A stretch of 64,000 nt of DNA from Bifidobacterium miconisargentati (lineage in GTDB: Bacteria > Actinomycetota > Actinomycetes > Actinomycetales > Bifidobacteriaceae): positions 62,001-126,000 of the forward strand of contig NZ_JAHBBJ010000006.1 of the NCBI RefSeq assembly GCF_019331675.1. The letters are read 5' to 3'. The translations under genes and the position numbers were made by a program. This document shows, piece after piece, positions 33,838 to 43,008 of the stretch. The notes below the pieces were generated by a model. That model did not search any database. It saw nothing but the letters and a program-made list of their open reading frames with translations, and was not told the DNA's origin. The first letter of the stretch is position 1. Each line of letters opens with the position of its first letter.

Positions 33838-35151
33838 TCAATGGATGAAGTCGATGCCGTCGCGATAATCTCGCAGCATTTCGGCCGTGAATTCGCGCAG
33901 GGCGACGATGCCGAACCCCACGCCGCTTTCGGAAATCACGATCGACCCGTCCTCCCTTACCTCCTCAACGATCGCCACATGCCCATAGGTGGGATCCGCG
34001 CCCAATACGCCCTTCTGGAACACCATCACGTCTCCGGGGCGCGGGGTCTTGTCCGTCGGATAGCCGAACCGTCGCGCGCTGCCGGACCACATGTGCCCGT
34101 CGCCCATCCACGGGTCGACCGGTCTGCCGATCTGTTCGCGGCGTGCGGCGGCCCACCAGGTGCACTGCCAACGTTCATATGAGGTGATCGACGGAAGGTC
34201 CATGGCCTCCACATCCACGGTCCCGTTCTCCTTCATCGCCAGCACCGGGTCAAGCGATCCCATGGTCTCTCCCCATGCGACGCAGTCACCGCTATCTTCC
34301 TCGCAACCGGAGGACTCGAACCCCGGCAGCCATGCCAGCAGCGCGCCCATCATCGCGATGACGGCGATAAGTCCCGCCACGAGCACCATCATCGGCACGC
34401 CTACCATGCCGCCAACCGACGATATGAGCGCGGCGGTCATGCGCCTGCCCATCTCGGCCGCCGCACGGCCCAGACGTGACAGGCCGCCCGAGACCTTGCC
34501 GGCCATGCCGGAAATCTGCCGCACACCCCGCGTCGCCGCGCCACGGGCACCCGTCTTGGCGCCACGATGCCCGACAACACCGGCAAAGTTCCGGCCTCCG
34601 ACCTTCATACGGGAACCGCCGAACTCACCATGAGAGGACAGGGGCCGTAACCCACCCGGCATCGAAGACATAGAATGCCCGGGCCCACCGTGCGCCGACG
34701 CCTCCACCTTGCCGAAGCGCGCCAAACCCGAGCGACCGGCATGAGGCGAGATACCCGTCCCGGTGCCGGTCATGTCAGACGCCGGTCCGGCAATGGAATG
34801 CTCGCCGTGCCCGGCGAATCGTATGGCGGATCCGATGCTATCCTCCGTCATTCCCGCTACCGAAGTGCCTGCATCGTCATCGTCATCGATGCCGGCGGAA
34901 CGAAAGTCACGCCGGACACGTCCCCGCATAGAGTCGGTAATCTCTGATCCTCGAACGACAGCACCTTTACCGCTTCTGCCTTTGGCGACACCGCGGAAAC
35001 CAAGCTCACGTGAAGTGATTCCCGCCGTGAATACGGAAGCTCCGTCACGGAATCGTCCCCGAAATCCGGCAACCAGGCCGTTCGTTTCGAAACCGGCCAT
35101 GAACCGGGCAGCAGCCGTGTCATGCGTTTCTCCGATGAACCGGACCAGCAC
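33838..35151 (-). CDS. CHAP-domain cell-wall hydrolase of the conjugation system
   Basis: 437 residues starting with GTG at 35151, three bases after the virB4 stop. The N-terminal half is Gly/Arg-rich and disordered. A transmembrane helix follows near residues 254-275 (VGVPMMVLVAGLIAVIAMMG), then an extracellular CHAP domain at about 310-437: the catalytic Cys is in WQCTWWAAARR, and the His in YGHVAIVEEV. CHAP amidases or endopeptidases make a local opening in peptidoglycan for the transfer channel, the role of VirB1-type proteins. The order VirB4 then CHAP is standard for Gram-positive conjugative elements. Confidence 0.88.
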   Translation of the reverse strand: MLVRFIGETHDTAAARFMAGFETNGLVAGFRGRFRDGASVFTAGITSRELGFRGVAKGRSGKGAVVRGSEITDSMRGRVRRDFRSAGIDDDDDAGTSVAGMTEDSIGSAIRFAGHGEHSIAGPASDMTGTGTGISPHAGRSGLARFGKVEASAHGGPGHSMSSMPGGLRPLSSHGEFGGSRMKVGGRNFAGVVGHRGAKTGARGAATRGVRQISGMAGKVSGGLSRLGRAAAEMGRRMTAALISSVGGMVGVPMMVLVAGLIAVIAMMGALLAWLPGFESSGCEEDSGDCVAWGETMGSLDPVLAMKENGTVDVEAMDLPSITSYERWQCTWWAAARREQIGRPVDPWMGDGHMWSGSARRFGYPTDKTPRPGDVMVFQKGVLGADPTYGHVAIVEEVREDGSIVISESGVGFGIVALREFTAEMLRDYRDGIDFIH

Positions 35152-35154
35152 CGC

Positions 35155-37488
35155 TCACCGTTCCCCGAACTTGGTGGTGAACAAGCGATAGGGCATCGAA
35201 TCGGTATCGATCCGTCCGTCGAACGGGATGAACACCTCACCGGCCTTAAGCAGCCCCTCGCCGGGACGTGACCCGCCCAGCCGTTCCTTCAGTTCAGGCG
35301 ACAAGTGCCACATGTCGGCCAGCCTTGCCGCGTCGGTGGGCGTCTGGTTCATGAGCAGCAGGAAGTCCGAGTTGGCGAGCATGAACCTTGCCTCCTGGCT
35401 GACGAGCAGTTCCTCGATGTTCTGCGTGATGCCGGTCATGCCGAGACCCCATTTGCGGGCGCGTTTGAACATGTCGAGGAACTGTCTGGAGGCGTATTCG
35501 TGGGAGAACATGCGGTGGAACTCATCCACGTAGATCCAGGTGCGCCGGTTGGCTTTCCGGTTTCGGGCGACCCGGTTCCACAGATGGTCGAGCACGACCA
35601 TCATCCCGAACGTCTTGAGCTCCCCTTCCAATGCGGCCACGTCGAACACGGTGAACCGGTTGGATGTGTCCACGGAGGTCTGGCCGGCGAAGCCCGACAG
35701 GCTGCCGAGCGTGTACGATTCGAGGCTCAACGCCAATCCCCGCGCCTCCGGCTCGTTGCTGGACGCGAGCCTGCGATACAGGTCAGCCAAAGTGGGCTGC
35801 GGCAGGGCCGGATTGTTGCGGTATTCGCGGTACAGGCCAAGCGCGCACCGGTCCACGATGGAACGTTCCGCGGCATCGAGCCCGTCGGAGCCGCCCACCA
35901 ATGATCCGATCACGGAGACGACCATATTGGTCTTGGTCCGGATGGGATCATCGTCAAGCGTGGAGTCGAGCACGATGTCCATCGGGTTGATGCGGTCCTT
36001 GGATCCCGCGCTGATCGTCACGCGCGCACCATGCAAAGCGCCGCACAACGGGGCGTATTCGTGTTCCGGGTCCACGATGAGGATTTCGTCCTGGGGACGG
36101 GTGAGGAACAGGGAGGTCATCTCCATCTTCGCGGCCTGAGACTTGCCGCTTCCCGTGGTGCCGAGGATGAACCCGTTCGCGTTCAGTGTGGTGCGTGTCC
36201 GGTCGACCATGAGCGCGTTGCCGCTGCGCGCGTTGATTCCGTAGAACACGCCCTGCTCGTCCATGATCTCCTGGGTGGAGAACGGAATGAGGATCGCCGC
36301 GCCGCTCGTGGTCAGCGTGCGTCGCATCGGCAGCGGGTTCATGCCCAACGGCAGCATGGCGTTCAGTCCGTCGAGCTGCATATAGGCCAGACTCTCGGTC
36401 GTGCAGGAGAGTTTGCGGCATGCCGCCATCACATCCTTGACACGCTGGTCGAGCGTGGACTGTTCCCTGGCGAAGACGGCGATCACGGCCACCGTGTTCA
36501 CGAGCCGCTCGTTGGACTGCCGCATTTCGTCCCGAAGGCTGTTGGCCTCCTCCAGTGAGTCGCGCAGTTCGGCTGAGATCTCGTCGGCCGGGATGTGCTG
36601 TCGGATGTTGCGGCGGCGCTCCTCCAAGCGCTGCATGTCCATTTCGGCGATCTTGCGATCCACCAGTGCAGCGCCTTCGCTCCGGTCGAACGGGCTCAGA
36701 TGTATGGATACGATGACGTCCGTCTTGATGCCGGTCATCTCCCCGATGAGTCTGTCGGACATGATCGGCGGGAAATCGCGGATCCACAGCACGCGCATCA
36801 TCGTCTCGCCATCCGCGTTCGAGAACCGCAGTTCCTTGGCATCGGAGGCCTCGACGCCCCATGGCGTGATGAAATCCTTGGAGGCCGCGCGGCCCGCCTC
36901 GATGAGCCGGCCGTCATACCGGAACGGTTCGTCCGGTCTCAGGATCGAGGCGAGCAATCGCAGCCGTTCCCCGCGATTCAACGGGACGGCACGGCAGCCA
37001 TCCAGAGGGGCGAGTTGGCTGGCGGCGCTTCTGGCCAGTCGGTTCAGCGTCGCGCACGCCCGTTCCCGGTCCTCCTCCTCGATGGACAGGGTCAGGTATT
37101 TGTCGGTGACGGCGTTGCGGGACCGTTCGCCGAGTTTCTTCAACGCGAGCCGGTTGCATTCGCCGCGCAACTGGTCGAAGGGCCCGCCGTCGAGCCGCAT
37201 GCTGACCATGCGGGCGATGTCCTGCTGGCCCAGGGTACGGGTTCTGCAGGTGATCTCGACCCGTGTGGATCCGTCGAACGTGTTCAGGATTTCGGCCCAC
37301 ATGCCCACCAGTTGCATCTGTCGTTCCCGTGTGGCCATTTCGTAGTTGATGTCCGACAGGCGCAGGGTGATGCTCCACCTATCGCCGCCCAGGTACGCGA
37401 TGCCGTTCTCCAGCATGGCCTCGTAGCCGATGAGGTCCTTGGCGGTCCGGTAGTCGCGTTCGCGCTTCCTTCGTTCCTTGCGTGACAT
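35155..37488 (-). CDS. virB4: VirB4-family conjugation ATPase
   Basis: 777 residues. Walker A is GTTGSGKSQAAK at about 441-452, Walker B ILIVDPEHEY at about 472-481, and a second conserved acidic motif is WIYVDEFHRMF near 640. The N-terminal half is the usual VirB4/TraE scaffold. The enzyme powers assembly and substrate passage through the type IV secretion channel at the inner face of the membrane. It starts 6 bases after the PrgI stop and is followed at 3 bases by the CHAP gene, so one transcript carries all three. Confidence 0.95.
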   Translation of the reverse strand: MSRKERRKRERDYRTAKDLIGYEAMLENGIAYLGGDRWSITLRLSDINYEMATRERQMQLVGMWAEILNTFDGSTRVEITCRTRTLGQQDIARMVSMRLDGGPFDQLRGECNRLALKKLGERSRNAVTDKYLTLSIEEEDRERACATLNRLARSAASQLAPLDGCRAVPLNRGERLRLLASILRPDEPFRYDGRLIEAGRAASKDFITPWGVEASDAKELRFSNADGETMMRVLWIRDFPPIMSDRLIGEMTGIKTDVIVSIHLSPFDRSEGAALVDRKIAEMDMQRLEERRRNIRQHIPADEISAELRDSLEEANSLRDEMRQSNERLVNTVAVIAVFAREQSTLDQRVKDVMAACRKLSCTTESLAYMQLDGLNAMLPLGMNPLPMRRTLTTSGAAILIPFSTQEIMDEQGVFYGINARSGNALMVDRTRTTLNANGFILGTTGSGKSQAAKMEMTSLFLTRPQDEILIVDPEHEYAPLCGALHGARVTISAGSKDRINPMDIVLDSTLDDDPIRTKTNMVVSVIGSLVGGSDGLDAAERSIVDRCALGLYREYRNNPALPQPTLADLYRRLASSNEPEARGLALSLESYTLGSLSGFAGQTSVDTSNRFTVFDVAALEGELKTFGMMVVLDHLWNRVARNRKANRRTWIYVDEFHRMFSHEYASRQFLDMFKRARKWGLGMTGITQNIEELLVSQEARFMLANSDFLLLMNQTPTDAARLADMWHLSPELKERLGGSRPGEGLLKAGEVFIPFDGRIDTDSMPYRLFTTKFGER

Positions 37489-37494
37489 GATGGT

Positions 37495-37851
37495 TCATCC
37501 CCGTTCACTCATCCGCGTACGGTCCGACCGCACGGGCACGGTCCTGTGTGCAGGACCGTCGAGGAGGAACAGACGCTGTCCGAACCTATGGGACAGCATA
37601 TAGCGGAGCCACACCTCGGGCTTCAGGCCCTTCGGCCGAAGCCAACCCCACGCCGCCAACGGCACATCCACCACAAACACCACATACTGGCCGATTCCGG
37701 GCAGGCCAAGCACCTTCCAGAACAGCAGCCATACCGCGACCGATAGCACGCCCATCATCGCGGCTGCGGCCAATTGCCTCCAGCTCATACCCCACATGAC
37801 CCGGGCCTCGGTGGCCGTGATCTCCTTGTATACGCGGATCTCCAACGTCAT
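37495..37851 (-). CDS. PrgI-family (VirB3-like) conjugation membrane protein
   Basis: 118 residues from ATG at 37851 (MTLEIRVYKEITATEARVMW), behind GGGAGGCGACG; the open frame upstream lacks support. The opening matches PrgI-family proteins, with two hydrophobic segments (LAAAAMMGVLSVAVWLLFW and GIGQYVVFVVDVPLAAWGWL) and a basic C-terminus. PrgI proteins occur directly upstream of VirB4 and are VirB3 analogues. In related elements the VirB6 gene lies just before PrgI; here that neighbour is 10.7 kb away. Confidence 0.85.
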   Translation of the reverse strand: MTLEIRVYKEITATEARVMWGMSWRQLAAAAMMGVLSVAVWLLFWKVLGLPGIGQYVVFVVDVPLAAWGWLRPKGLKPEVWLRYMLSHRFGQRLFLLDGPAHRTVPVRSDRTRMSERG

Positions 37852-38138
37852 CGTCGCCTCCCCTCCCCCGCTTCCGCCCAATAAGGAAAGACCATCGGCC
37901 AGCCGGCCGATACGGTTCACCCTCCGACCCTCGCACATCTCCGGAGAACCGGTGGTCCCCCATGCGTTTCGGATGAATCATGACCAGCAGCACGGCCAAG
38001 GTTCGCGCCCATGAAATGGCGGCATAATGCGCAATGCCGGTGTCAATGGGAATCAAGCCATCGGCGTTACCGGACTTTCTATACTTACGTTTGTAATTAC
38101 ACTGTTCATACACTGGCATGTTCAATAGGAGGTGCGTG

Positions 38139-38399
38139 ATGGCCGTCAAGGCAACGATTAGCTTCCGGACCGATCCGCAGGTCAAGCAGCAGGCGAAGGA
38201 GCTGTACGAGTCGATGGGCTTGGACCTGTCAACCGCATTGAACATGTTCCTGCGCCAGTCGTTGACGGATAACGGCATGCCGTTCCGCGCCACGCGCGAG
38301 AACCCGCTGAACGTGGAGGCACGTCGTCAGGCGGATGCCCGCGAAGGCGCGTCGTTCTCGTCGGCGAACGATCTGATGAAGGACCTGATGGATGCTTAA
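38139..38399 (+). CDS. dinJ: DinJ/RelB-family antitoxin
   Basis: 86 residues starting MAVKATISFRTDPQVKQQAK, ATG at 38139 after AGGAGGTGCGTG. The ribbon-helix-helix N-terminus (ISFRTDPQVKQQAKELYESM, then LDLSTALNMFLRQS) is typical of DinJ, which binds its own promoter and neutralises YafQ. The C-terminal toxin-binding part is present. The toxin gene begins at 38392 but is collapsed, so the antitoxin now stands without a working partner here. Confidence 0.9.
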   Translation: MAVKATISFRTDPQVKQQAKELYESMGLDLSTALNMFLRQSLTDNGMPFRATRENPLNVEARRQADAREGASFSSANDLMKDLMDA

Positions 38400-38475
38400 A
38401 TCCATCTATCTCATCGAGCACGACGAGCTGCAACTGGCGTCGAACAGTACCGGCTCGCACAACCAGCTCTACTGA
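38392..38475 (+). pseudogene. yafQ: YafQ-family toxin gene, internally deleted
   Basis: The ATG overlaps the last codons of dinJ by 8 bases. The 27-codon product joins the first residues (MLKS) to the very C-terminus of a YafQ-type mRNA interferase (IYLIEHDELQLASNSTGSHN then QLY). About 60 residues with the catalytic His are missing, with the frame kept. The normal family ending (IYRI-DDEL-L-L-RTGSHS-LF) is clearly recognisable. The deletion removes RNase activity. Confidence 0.8.
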
Positions 38476-38668
38476 TGGCCGTTGCCACGCCAAAAGGAGA
38501 AAACAAAGCGGATGCATGACCGCTTCAGCCACCGCAGATCAGAACTTCACGGCATAGAGGCATGACAGACGGAAAAGCTGTGGAACAGCCTTTCTGTCCA
38601 CGTCACAAAACAACACTCAAAAAGCGCGACGAGGAGCGCCTTCACGACACATGAAGATGACGAAAAGG

Positions 38669-39022
38669 TCAGTTGGAGTTCGTTGACGTCTGCTGTGACT
38701 CTTCATTCTCTCGACCCCCGTCTTCGGAATCTCCGTTCCTCCTGATCCCGGGCACAAGAAAATAGGCGACTGCGCCAATCCCCACGAATGCCAATCCGGT
38801 GATGACGGCACCTTGCATCCTGCCAGTGGTTATGCCGCACACCCGCCCCTCGGAGAACCCACGGATACGTCCCGCATCGAAAGCCGTCTGGGCGATGCGA
38901 CGGACCCCCTCACCCATGTTGCCTCCACCGACTTCTTTGAGCCCATGCGTGATGGCATCGGCGGACCATCCTTCGATGAATAGATCGTCGACCGGCTGAA
39001 TGAGTTCGGTTGAGACCATCAT
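38669..39022 (-). CDS. Hypothetical single-pass membrane protein
   Basis: 117 residues, start at tandem ATG codons (39022 or 39019) behind AGAAAGGTAC. The N-terminal 75 residues are predicted soluble (LIQPVDDLFIEGWSADAITH), then comes one transmembrane helix near 80-100 (GAVITGLAFVGIGAVAYFLV) and a polar Ser/Thr/Asn-rich tail. It is transcribed divergently from the MerR-like gene at 39117, with inverted TGCTACAT sites between them. No recognised family. Confidence 0.65.
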   Translation of the reverse strand: MMVSTELIQPVDDLFIEGWSADAITHGLKEVGGGNMGEGVRRIAQTAFDAGRIRGFSEGRVCGITTGRMQGAVITGLAFVGIGAVAYFLVPGIRRNGDSEDGGRENEESQQTSTNSN

Positions 39023-39054
39023 GTACCTTTCTTTTAATACAAACACGACTCTAT

Positions 39055-39102
39055 TGCTACATTTATAGTATTATTTCTCAACATAAGCGTCAACATGTAG
39101 CA
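39055..39102. promoter_or_regulatory. Inverted sites in the divergent promoter
   Basis: TGCTACAT (39055-39062) and ATGTAGCA (39095-39102) face each other across 32 A/T-rich bases between the divergent membrane protein and MerR-like genes, so the HTH protein at 39117 could bind here. Confidence 0.45.
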
Positions 39103-39116
39103 TTAAGAGGTGTGCG

Positions 39117-39713
39117 ATGGCCGATAAGCCGCCGGCAGAAAAAACATACAGCGTCGAAGAGGTCGCGCAGGCATTCCACGTGAACGAAGAGACGGTCCGG
39201 AGATGGATAAGACACGGATACCTCCATGCCTACAAGGCGTCCAACAAGACGGGATACCGGATTACAGAGAAAGGCATCCGCAGCTTTTCCCAAGGCTCGT
39301 CCAAGTACCGGATAATGGGAAAAGCAGTGATTTCGACGCTGAATGACATGGCCGACGCATTGGACGACACCACCAACGAACTCGCGGAGAACATGGGCAA
39401 AACCGCCGTGCAGGTGGCGGAGGCGGCAGGCAGGTTCATGGAACAATATCTGATGAAGCCGTTCCAAAAACAGGCCACAGGCGGGAAACCGACTATTGAG
39501 GGCGATATTAAAACCGTCAAGACAACGGAATTGCGGGAATCCTTGGAACAACAGATCACCCAATGGGAACACGAAATTCAAGCCAAGGAGACACTCATCA
39601 GATTGCTGACGCTCGAGGTCGAACAGAATCGGGAAAAGGTCAGACAAGCCAGAAAAATCGTCACCCCGGTGAACGGAACAGAGATTCCGAAGGAAGCCGA
39701 GCAAGATAGATAA
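39117..39713 (+). CDS. MerR-like HTH protein with coiled-coil domain
   Basis: 198 residues with AAGAGGTGTGCG before the ATG. The N-terminal domain (residues 10-60: YSVEEVAQAFHVNEETVRRW, then GYLHAYKASNKTGYRIT) is a MerR/excisionase-type winged helix. The rest is helical, with an Ala/Asn-rich middle (STLNDMADALDDTTNELAEN) and a C-terminal coiled coil (EIQAKETLIRLLTLEVEQNR). MerR-like DNA-binding ends with long helices occur in partition, excision and regulatory proteins. It heads a three-gene operon of unknown function. Confidence 0.75.
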   Translation: MADKPPAEKTYSVEEVAQAFHVNEETVRRWIRHGYLHAYKASNKTGYRITEKGIRSFSQGSSKYRIMGKAVISTLNDMADALDDTTNELAENMGKTAVQVAEAAGRFMEQYLMKPFQKQATGGKPTIEGDIKTVKTTELRESLEQQITQWEHEIQAKETLIRLLTLEVEQNREKVRQARKIVTPVNGTEIPKEAEQDR

Positions 39714-39728
39714 TATAAGGGAAATAAG

Positions 39729-40406
39729 ATGCAAATCAGCCAGACCACACTAAACATCGGCCTGCAGCTCGCGTTATCCATGGTCAACACGATTAATTCC
39801 GCTTTGCAGCTGCGGACGTCGGAACTATCCGATTGCCGGAAAACCGCGGTTCGGGAAAACGGCAAAGCCGCTGCCACGTCAATCGTCGTCGAGCCTGAGC
39901 CATCCGTTGTCGTGAGGCCATACAGGCCAATCATCCATGTCGGCTCGAGACCGAACTGGGATTATAGAACCGAAGTGCAAGTTCTTGATTACGACGAACA
40001 GGTGAGATACATGGAGTCGGCGTGGTCGTTGGCCTATCAGCGGCTTGAGGAGACACGTGAGGAAACCGACCGAAGCAGATTGCGCATGCTGTACGGCGAG
40101 GTGGCCACCGATGTCCGGCAGTCCATCGAGCGGGGCGTGCGCTGCATCCTCGACCGCAACCTCGACCAGCCATATCCAGGTCTGCCCCTGCGTGACCTCA
40201 TCGAACTTTGCGGGCCATATCTTACGCAAGATGAGCGGAATCTGCTGATGGAGGCAGTGCAAGTATGCAACTACGGCATTCATCCAGAGCATCTGAGCAG
40301 ACCATATGTACGCCTCAAAGAAGCCAACAAGGCTGTGGGCATGCTGATCCGCAAAGTCGAGGCATATACGGAGCCGTGGAACAACGTTCCGACGGAACGG
40401 CAATGA
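39729..40406 (+). CDS. Hypothetical protein in the MerR-like operon
   Basis: 225 residues starting MQISQTTLNIGLQLALSMVN, 15 bases after the previous stop, behind ATAAGGGAAATAAG. The hydrophobic N-terminal 20 residues may be a membrane anchor or amphipathic helix. A Pro-rich segment (VVRPYRPIIHVGSRPNWDYR) leads into an all-alpha acidic domain (MESAWSLAYQRLEETREETD). I do not recognise it. Composition is more A/T-rich than in the conjugation genes. Confidence 0.65.
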   Translation: MQISQTTLNIGLQLALSMVNTINSALQLRTSELSDCRKTAVRENGKAAATSIVVEPEPSVVVRPYRPIIHVGSRPNWDYRTEVQVLDYDEQVRYMESAWSLAYQRLEETREETDRSRLRMLYGEVATDVRQSIERGVRCILDRNLDQPYPGLPLRDLIELCGPYLTQDERNLLMEAVQVCNYGIHPEHLSRPYVRLKEANKAVGMLIRKVEAYTEPWNNVPTERQ

Positions 40407-40428
40407 GCAAAAAAGTAGAGGAGAATTT

Positions 40429-40938
40429 ATGGATTGGGTTGACGGCAGCGCCAAGCTCGCATCGAAACAGTATCGCCGCCGGACGTTCAAGCCACATGTG
40501 GTCATCGGCCTGGCTCTTGGCATGACGTTGGATCTCCGACTGGCGCTCAACTTCCTACATGCCGCGTCCGAGGGGAATCAGGATGCAATAATGGGCATTA
40601 CCGTCACGTTGTTGATTGCGGCGGTCACCGCGTTCCTGCTGGGCCATGCACGTGGCCGTTGGGAGCGTCAACACTGGCTAGCGGTACCCTGCGATCAGAG
40701 CGATCTGTTGTTCATCGCCAATCCCGCCAGTTCCGCGGATACGCGCATACGGTACCTGCTGTTCCCCTCCGTCGGTCATATGGTGAGGCATCTCGCCGCC
40801 ATGCAGGACAGGGATCTGGTAAGAGTAACCGTGGAAGTGACCGATGGACGTATCAGGATGCTTTCGGTCCATCCAAATGATGGACCGACCCCGCGCGCCG
40901 ACGGGTATGACAGGTGGTCGAAGACCATGATTCTCTGA
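40429..40938 (+). CDS. Hypothetical two-helix membrane protein
   Basis: 169 residues, ATG at 40429 behind AGAGGAGAATTT. Two hydrophobic segments lie near residues 23-45 (VVIGLALGMTLDLRLALNFL) and 55-72 (AIMGITVTLLIAAVTAFLLG), then a soluble C-terminal domain (ADTRIRYLLFPSVGHMVRHL). Last gene of the operon headed by the MerR-like protein. No family recognised. Confidence 0.65.
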   Translation: MDWVDGSAKLASKQYRRRTFKPHVVIGLALGMTLDLRLALNFLHAASEGNQDAIMGITVTLLIAAVTAFLLGHARGRWERQHWLAVPCDQSDLLFIANPASSADTRIRYLLFPSVGHMVRHLAAMQDRDLVRVTVEVTDGRIRMLSVHPNDGPTPRADGYDRWSKTMIL

Positions 40939-41188
40939 ATGTCGACCAATCTTCAGCCTCTTTCAATCCACGTCCGCAATCTGGGTGGGGATGTTGCTGA
41001 ATCCCATAAAGATTATGGTGTCGAAGTATTGATGACACATGATATAAATACTCAAATAATTATTAATATCTATTCCTTTATACACATTCATTTGTCGAGA
41101 AAACGTCATTCGCGGCATCATCATCCGCTGCGGTAACGCCGCACCAGTAGACTGATGGCTCATACGAATGACCCAGCGGGAGCATGTC

Positions 41189-42205
41189 ATGAACGGATCG
41201 GATCGGCTGATGGAGGAGAACGCTGCGTTGGTGGCGTTGCTCAGGACCATCGACGCCGAACATGACACGTGGTCGTCCGTCGCGAACAGGGTGGCCCGCA
41301 ACGGCAGTGCCTCAACAGTGCTCGCGCATGAGATGGATCCCGCCAACAATCCGCTTGTCGAGGACGGGAACCGGACGGAACCCGACGACGAGCCATCCCT
41401 TTTCGATGAGGCCGAGATTCCTCCCACCGATCTGCGACGGATGCAGCTTTCCCACGCTTTGGATGACGCGCGCCGGGAAGTGGCTGAATGGCGCGATCAG
41501 GGGCTTGATTTCGTTTCGGTGCTGGATGACCGGTATCCGAACCGGTTGCGGGAGGTTGCGGACATGCCGCCGTTCCTGTTCGCCGACGGCACCATGGTGC
41601 AGGACGAGCTCGGCGTGAGCGTCGTGGGATCGCGTGAGGCGTCGGGGGAAGCCCTCAGGTTCGCCCGGGACACGGCATCCATGCTGGTATCCATCGATTT
41701 TTCGGTGATCGCCGGGCTCGCGACCGGCATCGACACGGCCGCGCATCGCCAAGCGTTGGCCGAAGACGGGCGGACCGTGGCGTTCATCGGTACCGGCATC
41801 ACCCGTCAGTATCCGCGGGAGAACGAGGCGCTGCAGCGCGAAATCGCACGGCGGGGGCTGGTGTTCTCCCAGTTCTGGCCGCAGCAGGGGCCTTCCAAGC
41901 ATACGTTCCCCATGCGCAACGCCTCCATGAGCGGCTACGGCGTCGCGACCGTGATCGTGGAGGCCGGGGAATACTCCGGTACGCGCATCCAGGCACGTCA
42001 GGCGCAGCGGCACGGACGTCCCGTCATCCTGCGTGACACGGTGGCCACCGGCACACACTGGGGCCGTGAGCTCATCGACCGACCCGGAGTATACGTGGCA
42101 TCATCGGTCGATGAGGTGCATGACATCCTGCTGAAGCTGCTCCATCTCGGCTCGGACCTCGAACTGGCCATCAGCCGTCTCATTCATATGGAGCCGGTCG
42201 GATGA
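41189..42205 (+). CDS. dprA: DprA/Smf-like (SLOG fold) protein
   Basis: 338 residues, ATG at 41189 behind GGGAGCATGTC; the ATG at 41168 lacks a site. The Rossmann-type DprA core begins near residue 135: VSVVGSREASGEALRFARDT, then DFSVIAGLATGIDTAAHRQA with the conserved SGxA/GID motif in slightly altered form, then AFIGTGITRQYPRENEALQR. Chromosomal DprA loads RecA on incoming single strands. This copy lies inside a mobile element and overlaps a phosphoribosyltransferase gene by 4 bp. Burroughs and colleagues (2015) linked SLOG and DprA families to nucleotide-based conflict systems, so a defence or anti-defence role is possible. Confidence 0.82.
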   Translation: MNGSDRLMEENAALVALLRTIDAEHDTWSSVANRVARNGSASTVLAHEMDPANNPLVEDGNRTEPDDEPSLFDEAEIPPTDLRRMQLSHALDDARREVAEWRDQGLDFVSVLDDRYPNRLREVADMPPFLFADGTMVQDELGVSVVGSREASGEALRFARDTASMLVSIDFSVIAGLATGIDTAAHRQALAEDGRTVAFIGTGITRQYPRENEALQREIARRGLVFSQFWPQQGPSKHTFPMRNASMSGYGVATVIVEAGEYSGTRIQARQAQRHGRPVILRDTVATGTHWGRELIDRPGVYVASSVDEVHDILLKLLHLGSDLELAISRLIHMEPVG

Positions 42206-43008
42206 TCAGCCGGTACGGACTGGATCTTGACCGCATCCTCGATTCCATGGCGGGAAGCTACCTGCAGACCGTGCGGTACGAATCGAAGAGCGATCTCCTT
42301 TGCCCTGTTTGCGGAGGATTCAAGAACCCCTCCTACCACGATTGCCGCAGCTGCGAAATGATCGCACACCAGGCGCATGCAATCGGACTGGATGGCAAAC
42401 TGGCCGATCGCGTCGCCTGCGGCGTCTATGCGACCGACCCCGATAGCCAGACGTTGAAGATGATGTACGGGTACAAGGAGCCATGTCCTGTCTCCCCCGA
42501 CTATCGCAGGAACATACAGGCCATCCTGGCCCTCGCCATCATCGGCCACGTCCAATGCCTGAACGAACTGGCGGACCTGCCGCTCAGCGGCTGGGCGATG
42601 GTGCCCTCCACCCGCAGTTCCCCGCGTTTCGATCAGGAGCATCCCCTGCATGCCATCATCAGCGGTCTATTGCCGAATCTTCCCGAAATCCGCCTTGCAT
42701 CCCGTCAACCGAAGCAACGCTTCCTGGATCCGAACGCCTTCGCTCTGGCCAATTCAGCCGATAGACGACTTCTCTCCGACAACGTGCTACTCATCGACGA
42801 CACCTGGGTGACCGGAGGCACCGTCCAATCCGCGGCAGTCCGGCTGAAGCTGGAAGGCGCGGCGCAGGTATCGATCTACTGCGTCGCCCGCATCGCCAAC
42901 ACCCGATATCTCGACACCCTGGGCAAAGGCCTGACGAAGTCATTCATGCGGGGCGTCCGCTACACAGGCGGATACTGCCCCTGGCACCGGAAAGTCGAAT
43001 TGCCCTGA
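42202..43008 (+). CDS. ComF-like phosphoribosyltransferase with zinc ribbon
   Basis: 268 residues starting in an ATGA overlap with the DprA gene. An N-terminal zinc-binding motif (CPVCGGFKNPSYHDCRSC, about residues 34-51) is followed by a type I phosphoribosyltransferase fold. The PRPP-binding loop is VLLIDDTWVTGGTVQSAAVR near residues 194-213, with the two acidic residues of the family present. ComF proteins have this zinc-plus-PRTase layout and act with DprA in DNA uptake, although their reaction is unknown. Coupling to DprA here repeats that partnership on a mobile element. Confidence 0.8.
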   Translation: MISRYGLDLDRILDSMAGSYLQTVRYESKSDLLCPVCGGFKNPSYHDCRSCEMIAHQAHAIGLDGKLADRVACGVYATDPDSQTLKMMYGYKEPCPVSPDYRRNIQAILALAIIGHVQCLNELADLPLSGWAMVPSTRSSPRFDQEHPLHAIISGLLPNLPEIRLASRQPKQRFLDPNAFALANSADRRLLSDNVLLIDDTWVTGGTVQSAAVRLKLEGAAQVSIYCVARIANTRYLDTLGKGLTKSFMRGVRYTGGYCPWHRKVELP

